Positions 37,489-46,711 of a DNA stretch of 46,711 nt are shown piece by piece. The notes under the pieces are model-generated. The model saw only the letters and a list, made by a program, of their open reading frames with translations. It made no database searches and had not been told where the DNA came from. Source of the stretch: Candidatus Woesearchaeota archaeon (GTDB taxonomy: Archaea; Nanobdellota; Nanobdellia; SCGC-AAA011-G17; JAFCDX01); the NCBI GenBank assembly GCA_017609465.1, contig JAFCDX010000003.1, positions 1-46,711 on the forward strand. Direction: 5' to 3'. Position 1 is the stretch's first letter. Each line of letters opens with the position of its first letter. A program made the translations under genes and the position numbers.

Positions 37489-38193
37489 ATGGATTATATT
37501 CTTAAAGAAAAACCAAAAAACCCAGTAATAATTCAAGGATTTCCAAGTTTTGGTCTTGTAAGCACAATAGCAACAGGGTTTTTAATAGACCACCTTGATG
37601 CAAAGCCAATAGGAGAAATAATTATAAAGAATGCTCCGCCCATGCTTGCGATTCATAATAAACAACTTATAAAACCAATAGAGATTTATTATTCTAAGAA
37701 AGAAAACTTGGTAATTGTAAATGCATTAACAAAAGTTGCGGGCAAAGAATGGGAATTGAGTGATGTTTTGCTTAAGATGTCCAAAGACCTTAATGCAAAA
37801 GAAATTATAATATTAGAAGGTATTGCCACACAAAAAAAATCAGAAGGAAAATCATACTATTATTCCTCAAAACAAAACGAAAAATTAAAACAAATTGGCC
37901 TTAATGAAATGAATGAAGGTATAATAATGGGAGTCCCTGCATCTCTATTGGTAAATGCAAAAACAACAAAAGTTTCTTGTATATTTACTGAGACAAATCC
38001 TAATCTTCCTGATAATAGGGCTGCTGCAAAAGTTATAGAGAAATTAGATAATTATCTTAATTTAAAGGTTGATTATAGACCTTTAATAAAAAAAGCACAG
38101 GAAGTAGAAAGCAAACTGAAAAGCATATTAAGCAATACAAAGAAAGCATTTAGCAAGAAAAAGAGAAAAGATGATTTGAGCTATTTAGGATAA
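37489..38193 (+). CDS. PAC2-family (proteasome assembly chaperone-like) protein
   Basis: NPVIIQGFPSFGLVSTIATGFLIDHLDAKPIGEI. Confidence 0.87.
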   Translation: MDYILKEKPKNPVIIQGFPSFGLVSTIATGFLIDHLDAKPIGEIIIKNAPPMLAIHNKQLIKPIEIYYSKKENLVIVNALTKVAGKEWELSDVLLKMSKDLNAKEIIILEGIATQKKSEGKSYYYSSKQNEKLKQIGLNEMNEGIIMGVPASLLVNAKTTKVSCIFTETNPNLPDNRAAAKVIEKLDNYLNLKVDYRPLIKKAQEVESKLKSILSNTKKAFSKKKRKDDLSYLG

Positions 38194-38216
38194 AAAAATT
38201 TAAAAAAAGAAAAAAA

Positions 38217-38414
38217 TTATTTCTTAGTTTCATAATATATCATGTATAATGCTGCAACACCAACTAATATGTAGACTAAACTTTCCAACCATGTTATTGA
38301 ACCAAAGATCATATTCACCAAATTCCAATTCCTGTTGATACCTACAAGTCCCCAATTAAGACCACCAACAATTACAAGAACTAAAGCAATCCAGTCTATA
38401 ATTTTCTTTTCCAA
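38217..38414 (-). CDS. DUF378 family membrane protein
   Basis: WIALVLVIVGGLNWGLVGI...LVYILVGVAALYMIY. Confidence 0.88.
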   Translation of the reverse strand: MEKKIIDWIALVLVIVGGLNWGLVGINRNWNLVNMIFGSITWLESLVYILVGVAALYMIYYETKK

Positions 38415-38467
38415 ACTGTTTCACCTCCCTTTATATTAATATTACAATATAACAAGTATATTTAAAG

Positions 38468-39370
38468 TTATTCTTTGACATAACTATAGATTAATGGGAG
38501 TGCTATGGTAGCATCACAATGAACATTAACGAATTTTGCTTTTTCGTCCATCTTCCCCCAAGAAATTCCTTCTTTTAATTCTGCACCTGAAGAGCCTCCT
38601 GTTTCAGGTATATCCATTGTTATCTGTATTCCATATTTTGCGGGATTAGTGAATTGCATTGCTTGTTGGATGTAATTTTTGGGTGTGCCCCCTCCAATAT
38701 ACATCACTGCTTTGTTTTTCATAGCCCAAGTTAAATCAAGAATTTCTTTTAAATCTTCAAAATCATTGAATTCTATTTTCTTGTCTTTAATTAAATTATT
38801 CCATATCATTAAACCTATACCTGAATCTGTTATTGCAGGGCAGAAAATTGGAATTTTCTTCTTGTAACATGTTGTTAATATTGAATCTTCTTTGTCTATT
38901 ATTTTTCCTATTTCCCATAAAAACTCATTTACTGTTTTTTTGTCTTTTAATTTATCAAAATTTTCATCAAAGAATTTTTCTAGGCTTTGGTATACTTCAT
39001 TTTTCATGAACACGTCATATATCCTGTCTATTCCTTTTTTATGCAATTTAGAATCATCTGCGTATCTTGAGCCTTTGTAATGATGATGCCCTAATGCTTC
39101 TATTAAATCATGGGTTATATTAGCTCCTGTTGTAACAAATACTTTTATTATATTATCATTAATCATATCAATAACCACCTGCTTCATTCCTGCAGGGACC
39201 ATTGCCCCAGCAAATCCAAAGAACAAATCACAATTTTCTCTTTTTATTGTTTTTAATATTTCTGAAGCCTCAGCTATTCTTCTTGCACCAAAGCTTGCAT
39301 TGGAAAACTCATCTATTAATTCCCTGCATTTAATATCCTTTTTTATTTTTACTGGTTTTATTGGTTTCAT
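38468..39370 (-). CDS. dys: Deoxyhypusine synthase
   Basis: FFGFAGAMVPAGMKQVV, VTTGANITHDLIEALGHHHY, PIFCPAITDSGIG, GGTPKNYIQQ, GISWGKM. Confidence 0.94.
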   Translation of the reverse strand: MKPIKPVKIKKDIKCRELIDEFSNASFGARRIAEASEILKTIKRENCDLFFGFAGAMVPAGMKQVVIDMINDNIIKVFVTTGANITHDLIEALGHHHYKGSRYADDSKLHKKGIDRIYDVFMKNEVYQSLEKFFDENFDKLKDKKTVNEFLWEIGKIIDKEDSILTTCYKKKIPIFCPAITDSGIGLMIWNNLIKDKKIEFNDFEDLKEILDLTWAMKNKAVMYIGGGTPKNYIQQAMQFTNPAKYGIQITMDIPETGGSSGAELKEGISWGKMDEKAKFVNVHCDATIALPLIYSYVKE

Positions 39371-39407
39371 AAAAGAAAATTATAGCAAAAATTTATAAAA
39401 TTATTGT

Positions 39408-40433
39408 TTAAATGCATCCATCACCTGTATTTTCAGAATAACATAATCTGTACAAGAAGGAATAAGCAAGTTCATTTGCATTATAATTTATTCTTAATCT
39501 AACATTTTTACCTCTCCATGAAGGATCTAATTTTGTGTCCCATGTAGGTGCAGACGGAACTCCCAAACAACCATTCTTACAATTATCATATATTAATATC
39601 TCATCACTACTATCTGTATCCTCTAGTGTATAAGTAAAGTCTCCTAATCCCTCCCCATAATATGTAATATAATTTATTCTTTCATCATCAGGAATCTGGA
39701 ATATATTTGACTTAACCCATCCAATCTCATCACTAATAGTTCCAACAAAATGATCTCCTGGAGGAATTTCATTAATCAAATCTATATTTTCGCTTTCCGC
39801 CTCCAATTCTTCAAGTTCTTGTGTTGAACCTATTGCAAAATAAGGTTTTGGATCATTACTATTATCTCCATCTCCATCTTGGTCAGGTATACTTTGTCCT
39901 GTTGCCCCCGCGCTATTTTCAAAACCTTGTGCATCAACCAAGTTTAATAAACTAAAGCAACTTAATACTTCGCTTTTTCTTGATATTGAGCAAACATAAT
40001 CTTCTCCTTCAACATTTATTTTCGGAAATATTTCTATTTCCCTAGGAGTTCCTATTTCATTAACATCAAATTCAAAACTTTCAAGGAAAGTTTTTTTGGA
40101 ATATTCACTTAAAGAAACCTCTGCCTCACCTGTTACTGATCCGTCTTTAGCCTCAACTCTGTATAAAAATCCAGATATATCTTGTGCACCATTATTTTCC
40201 ATAACTAAATTAACTGTATTAGAAAATACGCATGAATTTATTACCTTAAATCCTGTTTCTGAGCACTTCAAAGCAACTTCAGAATCCAGTTCTGTTTTTT
40301 CCTTGTAATTTCTGTAAGTGTCCATACCCCATGTTAAAGTAAATGCAGCAATCATTACAACTAGTCCAATTATCAATATTGTAGAAATTATCGGACTTAT
40401 ACCTCTTTTTCTCATATTTTTATTAAAGAACAA
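39408..40433 (-). CDS. Archaeal type IV pilin-like secreted protein
   Basis: Class III signal MRKRGISPIISTILIIGLVVMIAAFTLTWG. Confidence 0.82.
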   Translation of the reverse strand: MFFNKNMRKRGISPIISTILIIGLVVMIAAFTLTWGMDTYRNYKEKTELDSEVALKCSETGFKVINSCVFSNTVNLVMENNGAQDISGFLYRVEAKDGSVTGEAEVSLSEYSKKTFLESFEFDVNEIGTPREIEIFPKINVEGEDYVCSISRKSEVLSCFSLLNLVDAQGFENSAGATGQSIPDQDGDGDNSNDPKPYFAIGSTQELEELEAESENIDLINEIPPGDHFVGTISDEIGWVKSNIFQIPDDERINYITYYGEGLGDFTYTLEDTDSSDEILIYDNCKNGCLGVPSAPTWDTKLDPSWRGKNVRLRINYNANELAYSFLYRLCYSENTGDGCI

Positions 40434-40465
40434 TGATTTATAAATTTTATCATATATTTGGGAAC

Positions 40466-41506
40466 ATGAAAATTAGACTATTCACATTCGGATGTTTTGC
40501 AAATAAGGATAATTCTGAAATAATTAAGGGGTTGTGCAATGAAAAAGATTATAAGATTACAGAAAAAAATGATGCAGATGTATTCATAGTAAATTCATGC
40601 ATAGTAAAACATACAACAGAAAATAAAATAATTTATTTATTAAAAAAATTAAAAGACAAATATCCCGATAAAAAAATCATTCTTACAGGATGCATGCCTC
40701 AAGCAGAATATGAAAAAGTAAAAAATTTAGATATAATTCTTGTAAATACTTTTAACATAACTAATATAATAGGGGCAATAGAAGAAGGAAAAGATTATTT
40801 GACAGTAAAAAAAGAGAGAAAAATAAATCTCCCAAAGAATGATTCAAAAATAATACAGATAGCAGAAGGATGCACTAATGAATGTTACTTCTGTCAGACT
40901 AAATTGGCAAAAGGAGAACTTTATTCTTATCCCATAAAAGATATAATAAAAGAAGTAAAAAATTCTATAAAGAAAAACAAGAAGATATATCTCACTGCAA
41001 CAGATTGTGGATGTTATGGCTTTGATATTAATACAAATCTTCTTGATTTATTAAATGAAATTATTTCAATAAAAAAAGATTTTAAAATAAGAGTTGGTAT
41101 GATGAATCCTGAACATGTATTAAAATATCTTGATGAATTAATTGAAATTTACAAGGATGAAAAAATAATAAAATTCATTCACATCCCCATACAATCAGGT
41201 TCTGATAAAGTATTAAAGGAAATGAACAGAAATTATAAGGTAAAAAATTTCAAAAAAATAGTTAATAAATTCAGAAAAGAAATACCAAAAATAAACATAA
41301 GCACAGACATAATAATTGGATATCCAACAGAAACAGAAGAAGATTTTCAAAAAACATTAAAATTAATTGGAGAAATAAAACCAGAAGTTCTTAACATTTC
41401 CAAATTCAGTTCAAGAAAAGGAACAAAAGCATCTAAATTAAAACCATTAAAATCTGAAATCATAAAAGAAAGAATGCTAAGATTAAATAAAAAAAGAAAA
41501 AATTAA
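40466..41506 (+). CDS. MiaB-like radical SAM tRNA methylthiotransferase (archaeal e-MtaB/CDKAL1 type); ORF track starts at 40433
   Basis: FGCFANKDNSEIIKG, ILTGCMPQAE, radical SAM CTNECYFCQTKLAKGELYSYP, IPIQSGSDKVLKEMNRNY, STDIIIGYPTETEEDF. Confidence 0.92.
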   Translation: MKIRLFTFGCFANKDNSEIIKGLCNEKDYKITEKNDADVFIVNSCIVKHTTENKIIYLLKKLKDKYPDKKIILTGCMPQAEYEKVKNLDIILVNTFNITNIIGAIEEGKDYLTVKKERKINLPKNDSKIIQIAEGCTNECYFCQTKLAKGELYSYPIKDIIKEVKNSIKKNKKIYLTATDCGCYGFDINTNLLDLLNEIISIKKDFKIRVGMMNPEHVLKYLDELIEIYKDEKIIKFIHIPIQSGSDKVLKEMNRNYKVKNFKKIVNKFRKEIPKINISTDIIIGYPTETEEDFQKTLKLIGEIKPEVLNISKFSSRKGTKASKLKPLKSEIIKERMLRLNKKRKN

Positions 41507-42321
41507 ACCTTTACCTTATTAGCGTTATCCAATTTCTGCCACGTATGTGACAAAATGTTCTCCAAAGCAGTTGCGAAATATGGTGTATTTACCCAAACAC
41601 CAATATCATAGGTTGGATGTACTTCTTCATCACTCATTGTCATGAACATTATTTCCTTGCCGTCAACAACAACGAATCTTGCTTCTGGCTTGCTCATATG
41701 CTTTACATCTGCAATTTTTGATATGTCTTTAACATATCCTTTGTTATCTTTGTTAACATTTGCAGCTATTCTTATTCTAACTCCTTTCTTGTTTAATTTT
41801 TCCAAAGTCGGCTTCAAGGTTTCTAATTTTCTAATAAGCCCTTTTGAAGAAGTTACTATTGTTACTGATTTTTGTGCGTTTTTTACCATGCTTTCCAAAT
41901 GAGAATATATATTATGTCTACCTCTTATTGCTCCCGACAAGTCGCTTGGCTCTACAAATTCTATTCCCTGTTTAAACAAAGAATCCAATTCTTTTATTAC
42001 TTCTGTAGTTTCCAAATCCTTTAATTTTTTTATGTTATTGTCTGCATCTTTTCTAATAAGCTTCTTTACTCTCTCAACCACCTCTTTTGGTTCAACTGCT
42101 ATATACTTTATTGGTTTTCCTAACTTCATTACTACAAAACCTTTTTTTTCCAAACTCTCAAGAATGTCATATGCTCTTGATCTTGGAACATTTCCTATAT
42201 CACTAAGTTCCCCTGCAGTTGATACACCTCTAGAAAGAAGAGCGGTCCATATTTTTGCTTCGTAAAGATTTAATCCAAAGAAACGCCTTAACTTATTCAA
42301 AAAGTCTTCTTTTACAATCAT
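41503..42321 (-). CDS. TrmB-family transcriptional regulator
   Basis: N-terminal wHTH GLNLYEAKIWTALLSRGVSTAGELSDIGNVPRSRAYDILESLEKKGFV; C-terminal TrmB effector-like region. Confidence 0.88.
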   Translation of the reverse strand: MIVKEDFLNKLRRFFGLNLYEAKIWTALLSRGVSTAGELSDIGNVPRSRAYDILESLEKKGFVVMKLGKPIKYIAVEPKEVVERVKKLIRKDADNNIKKLKDLETTEVIKELDSLFKQGIEFVEPSDLSGAIRGRHNIYSHLESMVKNAQKSVTIVTSSKGLIRKLETLKPTLEKLNKKGVRIRIAANVNKDNKGYVKDISKIADVKHMSKPEARFVVVDGKEIMFMTMSDEEVHPTYDIGVWVNTPYFATALENILSHTWQKLDNANKVKV

Positions 42322-42381
42322 TCATATGACCTCCCTTATCACCTCTTTTCACTACCTGAATTCTTTAAGAGTGATTATTAT

Positions 42382-42400
42382 TAATAGGTAATACCTATTA
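42382..42400. promoter_or_regulatory. 19-bp palindrome TAATAGGTA-A-TACCTATTA upstream of the TrmB-like regulator
   Basis: 9-bp perfect arms around a 1-nt centre, 61 bp upstream of the minus-strand start and downstream of a TTTATATA-like TATA. Confidence 0.6.
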
Positions 42401-42448
42401 TATGTTAGTGGTAACTATAGATATATAAATATTATTATTCTGTAATAA

Positions 42449-44122
42449 CTATTTCTTTTGTTTCTTATACAGTGATTTTATTCTTTTTACATCATCCACT
42501 TCGTTTAAAGACTTATCTGGTCTAAGGCGGATAACTCTTGGGAATCTTAATGCGTAACCAGATTCATAAGTGGGGGATTTTTGTATTTCCTCATAACCAA
42601 CTTCAACTATTAATGAAGGTTCTATTTCAACATTTTTTCCTTTTGTCTTTGTAATATGCGGTTTTAATTCTTTTGTAATATTTTTGAAAGTAACTTCCGC
42701 ATCTTTCTCTTTTATTCCTGTTCCTACTTTCCCAATCCCCAAATATTCTTTTCCAGACTTGCATGCAATTTTAAATGATGAAAGCCAATTGCTTCTTTTT
42801 CCTTCTCCCCACTGTGCTCCTATAATAACCAAATCAAGAGTTTCTGTTGTTGGTTTTAGTTTCATCCACCCCCCAACATATCTCCCTGGCCTGTAAGTTG
42901 ATTCAAGGTTTTTTGCAATCAATCCTTCTTTCCCTTCATTTAAAACACTCTTAAAGAATTTTTCAACTTTCTTCTCATCTTCAGTAACTATTTCCTTTGT
43001 TATTTCAATATCATATTTTTTCTCTTTTATGACTTTTTCAAGTTTTTTTCTTCTTTTTTTCAAGATTTCTTTTTCAAGGGATTTTCCATCATAATAAAGT
43101 ATGTCAAATGCTTTTATAGTAACAGGAAATTTCTTGGCCATCTTTTCTATATCATATTTCCTTTTAATTCTTTGAGAAATGTTTTGAAATGGCAAATATC
43201 GTTTTGTTTCCGGTTCATATCCAACAAATTCCGTATCAATTATGTAAGATTTCCCTTTAATTTGTTTTTTTATTATTGGAATTAAGTCTGGAAATTGTTT
43301 TGTAACATTCTCAAGTCTTCTTGTAAATAGATAGATTTCTTTTCCATCATTGTGTATCAGGCACCTAAAACCGTCTAATTTCTCTTCAAATTGACAAGGC
43401 TTTCCAAGAGCCTTGAATATTTCCTTTATGGATTCTGCTTTTATTGCAAGCATAACTTTTGAAGGTTTTCCAGGGGTTAAAGTTACATCAGATAATTTCT
43501 TTTTTCCTTGTTTTGCAAGCTCTGCTATTTTTCCGTAATCTGCAAGTAACTGTCCTGATTTTTCAACTTCCTTAACATCAACATCAAAAGACTTTGCTAT
43601 TGCATCTCTTATAATTCCAGAGGCAACCCCTATCCTCATTTCTTCAAGAATTGTTCTTACAATATATTTTGATTCTTCTGGATTGGCATTATTCAACAAT
43701 TCAACCATTAGAGAAATTTTCTTGTCAATTGATCCTTTTCCTCCTATTTCAGGAAGTTTTCTTATGTTCTCATAAACTTTTTGTGTTGTCAATTCTTTTT
43801 TATTAAATGTTCTTTGTTGCTTGTCTTTCATTAATGATTCAACAACTTTTCCAAGGTCTCCTGTTTTTTTCCATTCTTTTTCAACCTTGTCAGAAATATG
43901 ACCTGTTGCCTTTGAAATAACTTTAATAACCAATCTTGAGGACATTCCTATCTTTTTGTCCTGTCCTCTGGGAAAAACCCTCCCTTGTATAAGATAAATA
44001 ATATGATTCAATTCATCCTTGCTAATATGTTTTATGAAATCGGAAATTATTTTTGTTTTTTCAAGTTTTTTTGTAGTGCTCTCAAGTTCCTTATAAATTT
44101 TAACAAGTTTTAAATATTCCAT
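42449..44122 (-). CDS. lig: ATP-dependent DNA ligase
   Basis: Adenylation motif FEEKLDGFRCLIH, EGLIAKNLESTYRPGRYVGGWMKLKP, RFPRVIRLRPDK. Confidence 0.96.
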   Translation of the reverse strand: MEYLKLVKIYKELESTTKKLEKTKIISDFIKHISKDELNHIIYLIQGRVFPRGQDKKIGMSSRLVIKVISKATGHISDKVEKEWKKTGDLGKVVESLMKDKQQRTFNKKELTTQKVYENIRKLPEIGGKGSIDKKISLMVELLNNANPEESKYIVRTILEEMRIGVASGIIRDAIAKSFDVDVKEVEKSGQLLADYGKIAELAKQGKKKLSDVTLTPGKPSKVMLAIKAESIKEIFKALGKPCQFEEKLDGFRCLIHNDGKEIYLFTRRLENVTKQFPDLIPIIKKQIKGKSYIIDTEFVGYEPETKRYLPFQNISQRIKRKYDIEKMAKKFPVTIKAFDILYYDGKSLEKEILKKRRKKLEKVIKEKKYDIEITKEIVTEDEKKVEKFFKSVLNEGKEGLIAKNLESTYRPGRYVGGWMKLKPTTETLDLVIIGAQWGEGKRSNWLSSFKIACKSGKEYLGIGKVGTGIKEKDAEVTFKNITKELKPHITKTKGKNVEIEPSLIVEVGYEEIQKSPTYESGYALRFPRVIRLRPDKSLNEVDDVKRIKSLYKKQKK

Positions 44123-44155
44123 TAATTATAGATATTTTAACAAAATAAAAAGGTT

Positions 44156-44692
44156 TTGATGATGGAATTGGACAAGGCAATAAAGGAAAGAAAATCTGTA
44201 AGAGAATATTTAACAAAAAGAATTCCTGAAGAAAAATTAATGGAAGTTCTTGATGCTGCTAGGTATGCCCCAAAGGCAGGGAATTTACAAAATTTTTATT
44301 TTATTGTTGTGAAAAGCAAAAAAAGAAAAGAAGATATTTCAGAATGCTGCAAAAACCAATCCTGGATGAAAAATGCTCCTATTCATATTGTGGTATGCAA
44401 TAAAGTAAAAGACATAAAAAGGCTTTATTCGGAACAAGGAGAATTATTCTCAATACAAAATGCAGCTGCTGCAATGGAAAATATTTTGCTTAAAGCAACA
44501 GAATTAGGATTAGGAACATGCTGGGTGGGAGCCCTTGACTTTGTTAAGATACAAAGAATATTGAAGCTTCCAGATGATGTAAGAGTTGAAGCAATAATAA
44601 CACTAGGTTATCCAAAAAAAATTCCAAGAACCTCAAGAAAATATGACCTTGACAAGATAGTTTACTTTGAAGAATGGGATAAAAAGAAATAA
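44156..44692 (+). CDS. Nitroreductase family protein
   Basis: KAIKERKSVREYLTKRIPEEKLMEVLDAARYAPKAGNLQNFYFIVV, LGLGTCWVGALD. Confidence 0.9.
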   Translation: MMMELDKAIKERKSVREYLTKRIPEEKLMEVLDAARYAPKAGNLQNFYFIVVKSKKRKEDISECCKNQSWMKNAPIHIVVCNKVKDIKRLYSEQGELFSIQNAAAAMENILLKATELGLGTCWVGALDFVKIQRILKLPDDVRVEAIITLGYPKKIPRTSRKYDLDKIVYFEEWDKKK

Positions 44693-44693
44693 T

Positions 44694-46454
44694 TTATTCT
44701 AAATAATATTCATTGTTTTGTTTTTGCTGTTTGTCAAGTTGTGAATTTGGTTTGTTTATTCTTGGACGATTTGTATTTGGATCTTTTCTATATGTAATAT
44801 CCAAATTTTTAAGGATTATATTCATGCCTTCTTTTTTTTCAAGAGGACCATTAACATTTCCTTTTATTCCTGGTTTTCCTTCAAAAACAAGCATTGAATC
44901 TGCCAAATAATCAATAAATTGAATATCGTGGTCAACTATTATTGCTGAAATTTCTTTTCTTATTATAAATTCTTTTATGACTTCTGCAACCAATAATCTA
45001 TCTTCAACATCTATGAATGCAGAAGGTTCGTCCATTAATATCAAATCTGCTTCTTTTGACAAGCAGGAAGCTATTTTTACTTTCTGCAGTTCCCCTCCTG
45101 AAAGGTTTTTTATGTTGTTTTTTAATAGATTTTTAATATTTAATTTCTCCAAAATATTTTGCTTATACCATCCTGAATCAAATTCATTTTTTGCTATTTC
45201 CCTCAAATATTGTTCTACATTTTTGTCTTCTGCTTTTAAGTCCTGCTCTTTGTAGGAAATTTTTATGTCATCAATGTTCCCTTTGTCAGATTTTGTTTTT
45301 TTAGAGAGCATATCAAGGAAAGTTGTTTTTCCTAAACCATTTGCCCCCATAATACACATTACTTCTGATTTTTTTATATTAATTTTATTAACTTTTAAAC
45401 TGAACTTATCAAATGATTTCTCCAATCCTGGCAATTCAAATGAAATTACATCTGAAGAAGTTTTTGATATCAAAGGATCAAAGAATTTTATTGCATAATC
45501 TCTGAATCTTATATTATCATCAGACAAGTAACCATCAAGATACTCGTTTATTCCTCTTCTAACTGATTTTGATTGTGAAAAAATACCATAACAAGAAGGA
45601 ACCCCATAAACAATCTGTATCTCATCCGATATATAATCTAACGTGGCTAGATCATGCTCAACAACAATTATTTTTGAATTTTCTTTTAAAGACCTTATTA
45701 ATTTTGCAACTTTTATTCTGTAAGTTATATCCAAGAATGAGGAAGGTTCGTCAAAGTAATAAACATCTGCTTTTTTTAATATGCATGCTGCAATAGCAAT
45801 TCTTTGTAATTCCCCCCCAGATAAATCTTTTATTTGTCTATTTTGAATATTTTCCAAATCTAATTCTTTCATTAAATTATCAATGATATTTTTTTCATCT
45901 ATTTTTTTTAATAAATCAATTACTTTTCCTTTGTATAATTCTCTTAATAATTCAACTCTCTGGGGTTTGTAAGATATTTTAATATTTTCATCAAATAAAT
46001 TTTTGAAATAATCACTAAGGTATTTATTGGAATATTTGTTTATTATTTCTTTGTTTTTTGGTGGATTATCAAAGTTTCCAAGATTTGGTTTTATTGTTCC
46101 TGTTAATATGTTCAATGCTGTACTTTTTCCTATTCCGTTTCTTCCTATTATTCCTATAACAGATTTTTCTTTTAAAATTGGCAATGAGAATAATTCAAAA
46201 GCATTTTCTCCAAATCTATGAATTGGGTCTTCATTTAACTGTTCTGGAAGATTAACTATTTGAATTGCTTCATAAGGGCATTTTTTTATACATATACCAC
46301 ACCCATTGCATAATACTTCATCAATTACTGCCTTTTCATTAATATTTCTTATGCAATCTTGATCCTTTCTGTTAATTGGACAAACTTTTGCACAAAGAAA
46401 GTTGCATTTATGCAAGTGGCATTTCTCTTTTTTTATTATTGCTAATCTTGTCAT
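44694..46454 (-). CDS. ABCE1/Rli1 ribosome recycling ATPase
   Basis: Ferredoxin Cys motifs (CGICIKKCPYEAIQIVNLP), two Walker A (GRNGIGKST, GANGLGKTT) and two LSGGELQ signatures. Confidence 0.97.
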   Translation of the reverse strand: MTRLAIIKKEKCHLHKCNFLCAKVCPINRKDQDCIRNINEKAVIDEVLCNGCGICIKKCPYEAIQIVNLPEQLNEDPIHRFGENAFELFSLPILKEKSVIGIIGRNGIGKSTALNILTGTIKPNLGNFDNPPKNKEIINKYSNKYLSDYFKNLFDENIKISYKPQRVELLRELYKGKVIDLLKKIDEKNIIDNLMKELDLENIQNRQIKDLSGGELQRIAIAACILKKADVYYFDEPSSFLDITYRIKVAKLIRSLKENSKIIVVEHDLATLDYISDEIQIVYGVPSCYGIFSQSKSVRRGINEYLDGYLSDDNIRFRDYAIKFFDPLISKTSSDVISFELPGLEKSFDKFSLKVNKINIKKSEVMCIMGANGLGKTTFLDMLSKKTKSDKGNIDDIKISYKEQDLKAEDKNVEQYLREIAKNEFDSGWYKQNILEKLNIKNLLKNNIKNLSGGELQKVKIASCLSKEADLILMDEPSAFIDVEDRLLVAEVIKEFIIRKEISAIIVDHDIQFIDYLADSMLVFEGKPGIKGNVNGPLEKKEGMNIILKNLDITYRKDPNTNRPRINKPNSQLDKQQKQNNEYYLE

Positions 46455-46513
46455 TTTTAATAAAATAAAGTTAGAAAAAGTATTTTAAAGGTTTTTGGTA
46501 TTATTTTTTGTAT

Positions 46514-46596
46514 GCCTCAGTAGCTCAGAGGTTAGAGCAATTGCCTCGTATAGCTGAGAAAGCAATAGGTCGCAGGTTCGAATCCTGCCTGAGGCT
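46514..46596 (+). tRNA. tRNA-Thr (anticodon CGT) with a predicted 10-nt intron at 37/38 (46551..46560)
   Basis: GCCTCAG/CTGAGGC acceptor, GCTC/GAGC D stem, ATTGC/GCAAT anticodon stem, GCAGG-TTCGAAT-CCTGC T arm, discriminator T; the 17-nt anticodon loop needs removal of TAGCTGAGAA to give CTCGTAA. Confidence 0.93.
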
Positions 46597-46711
46597 TAAT
46601 TTATATTCTATAATGGCCATGTCTTAAACTCGGGACTTGAATTTGCTGTCAAAAATAGGGTCTTTTGCTTCTTTAACAAGGAATTAATTCTTTTTCTTCA
46701 GAAAAGGTACG

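Noticed and set aside
46597-46711. C-terminal fragment of a minus-strand gene (..VKEAKDPIFDSKFKSRV*)
   Set aside because: An upstream stop in the same frame and the window edge prevent any supported call.
1-46711. Prophage, CRISPR-Cas or canonical defence island
   Set aside because: No Cas, phage structural, restriction or integrase genes recognised; only one IS-type transposase.

Overview
AT-rich archaeal chromosome segment, most likely from a DPANN-type lineage (inferred from archaeal information-processing genes, TTTATATA-type promoters and tRNAs without encoded CCA). It is mainly housekeeping. A translation and tRNA-amidation set is spread over about 15 kb: GatE, bacterial-type AspRS-GatC-GatA, GatB and GatD. 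FtsZ, FtsY and SRP54 are present, as are L10e and L35Ae, PEP synthase, archease and RtcB, DNA ligase, ABCE1, deoxyhypusine synthase, two tRNAs, and an AsnB-like/Dph6-like double PP-loop fusion. The left end (about 0.4-6.5 kb) is more accessory: a secreted PLD-like protein, an MFS/winged-helix pair, a frameshifted IS transposase, and a DUF5320-DUF134-thioredoxin-CcdA operon. The observations I most want checked are: (i) an ftsZ 5' region with consecutive hairpins that have different stems but the same TTTGGG loop motif; (ii) a tRNA-Thr(CGT) with a predicted 10-nt intron that fits a bulge-helix-bulge fold; (iii) a GatE that appears to lack its AspRS-like (GAD) insertion next to a bacterial-type AspRS with non-discriminating-like residues; (iv) a 19-bp perfect inverted repeat enclosing a 3-kb accessory module; (v) the palindrome-controlled redox operon; (vi) the AsnB-like/Dph6 fusion; (vii) a 65-aa ORF of unknown function between two ribosomal protein genes. 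All family assignments come from reading motifs by eye. No database search was run.
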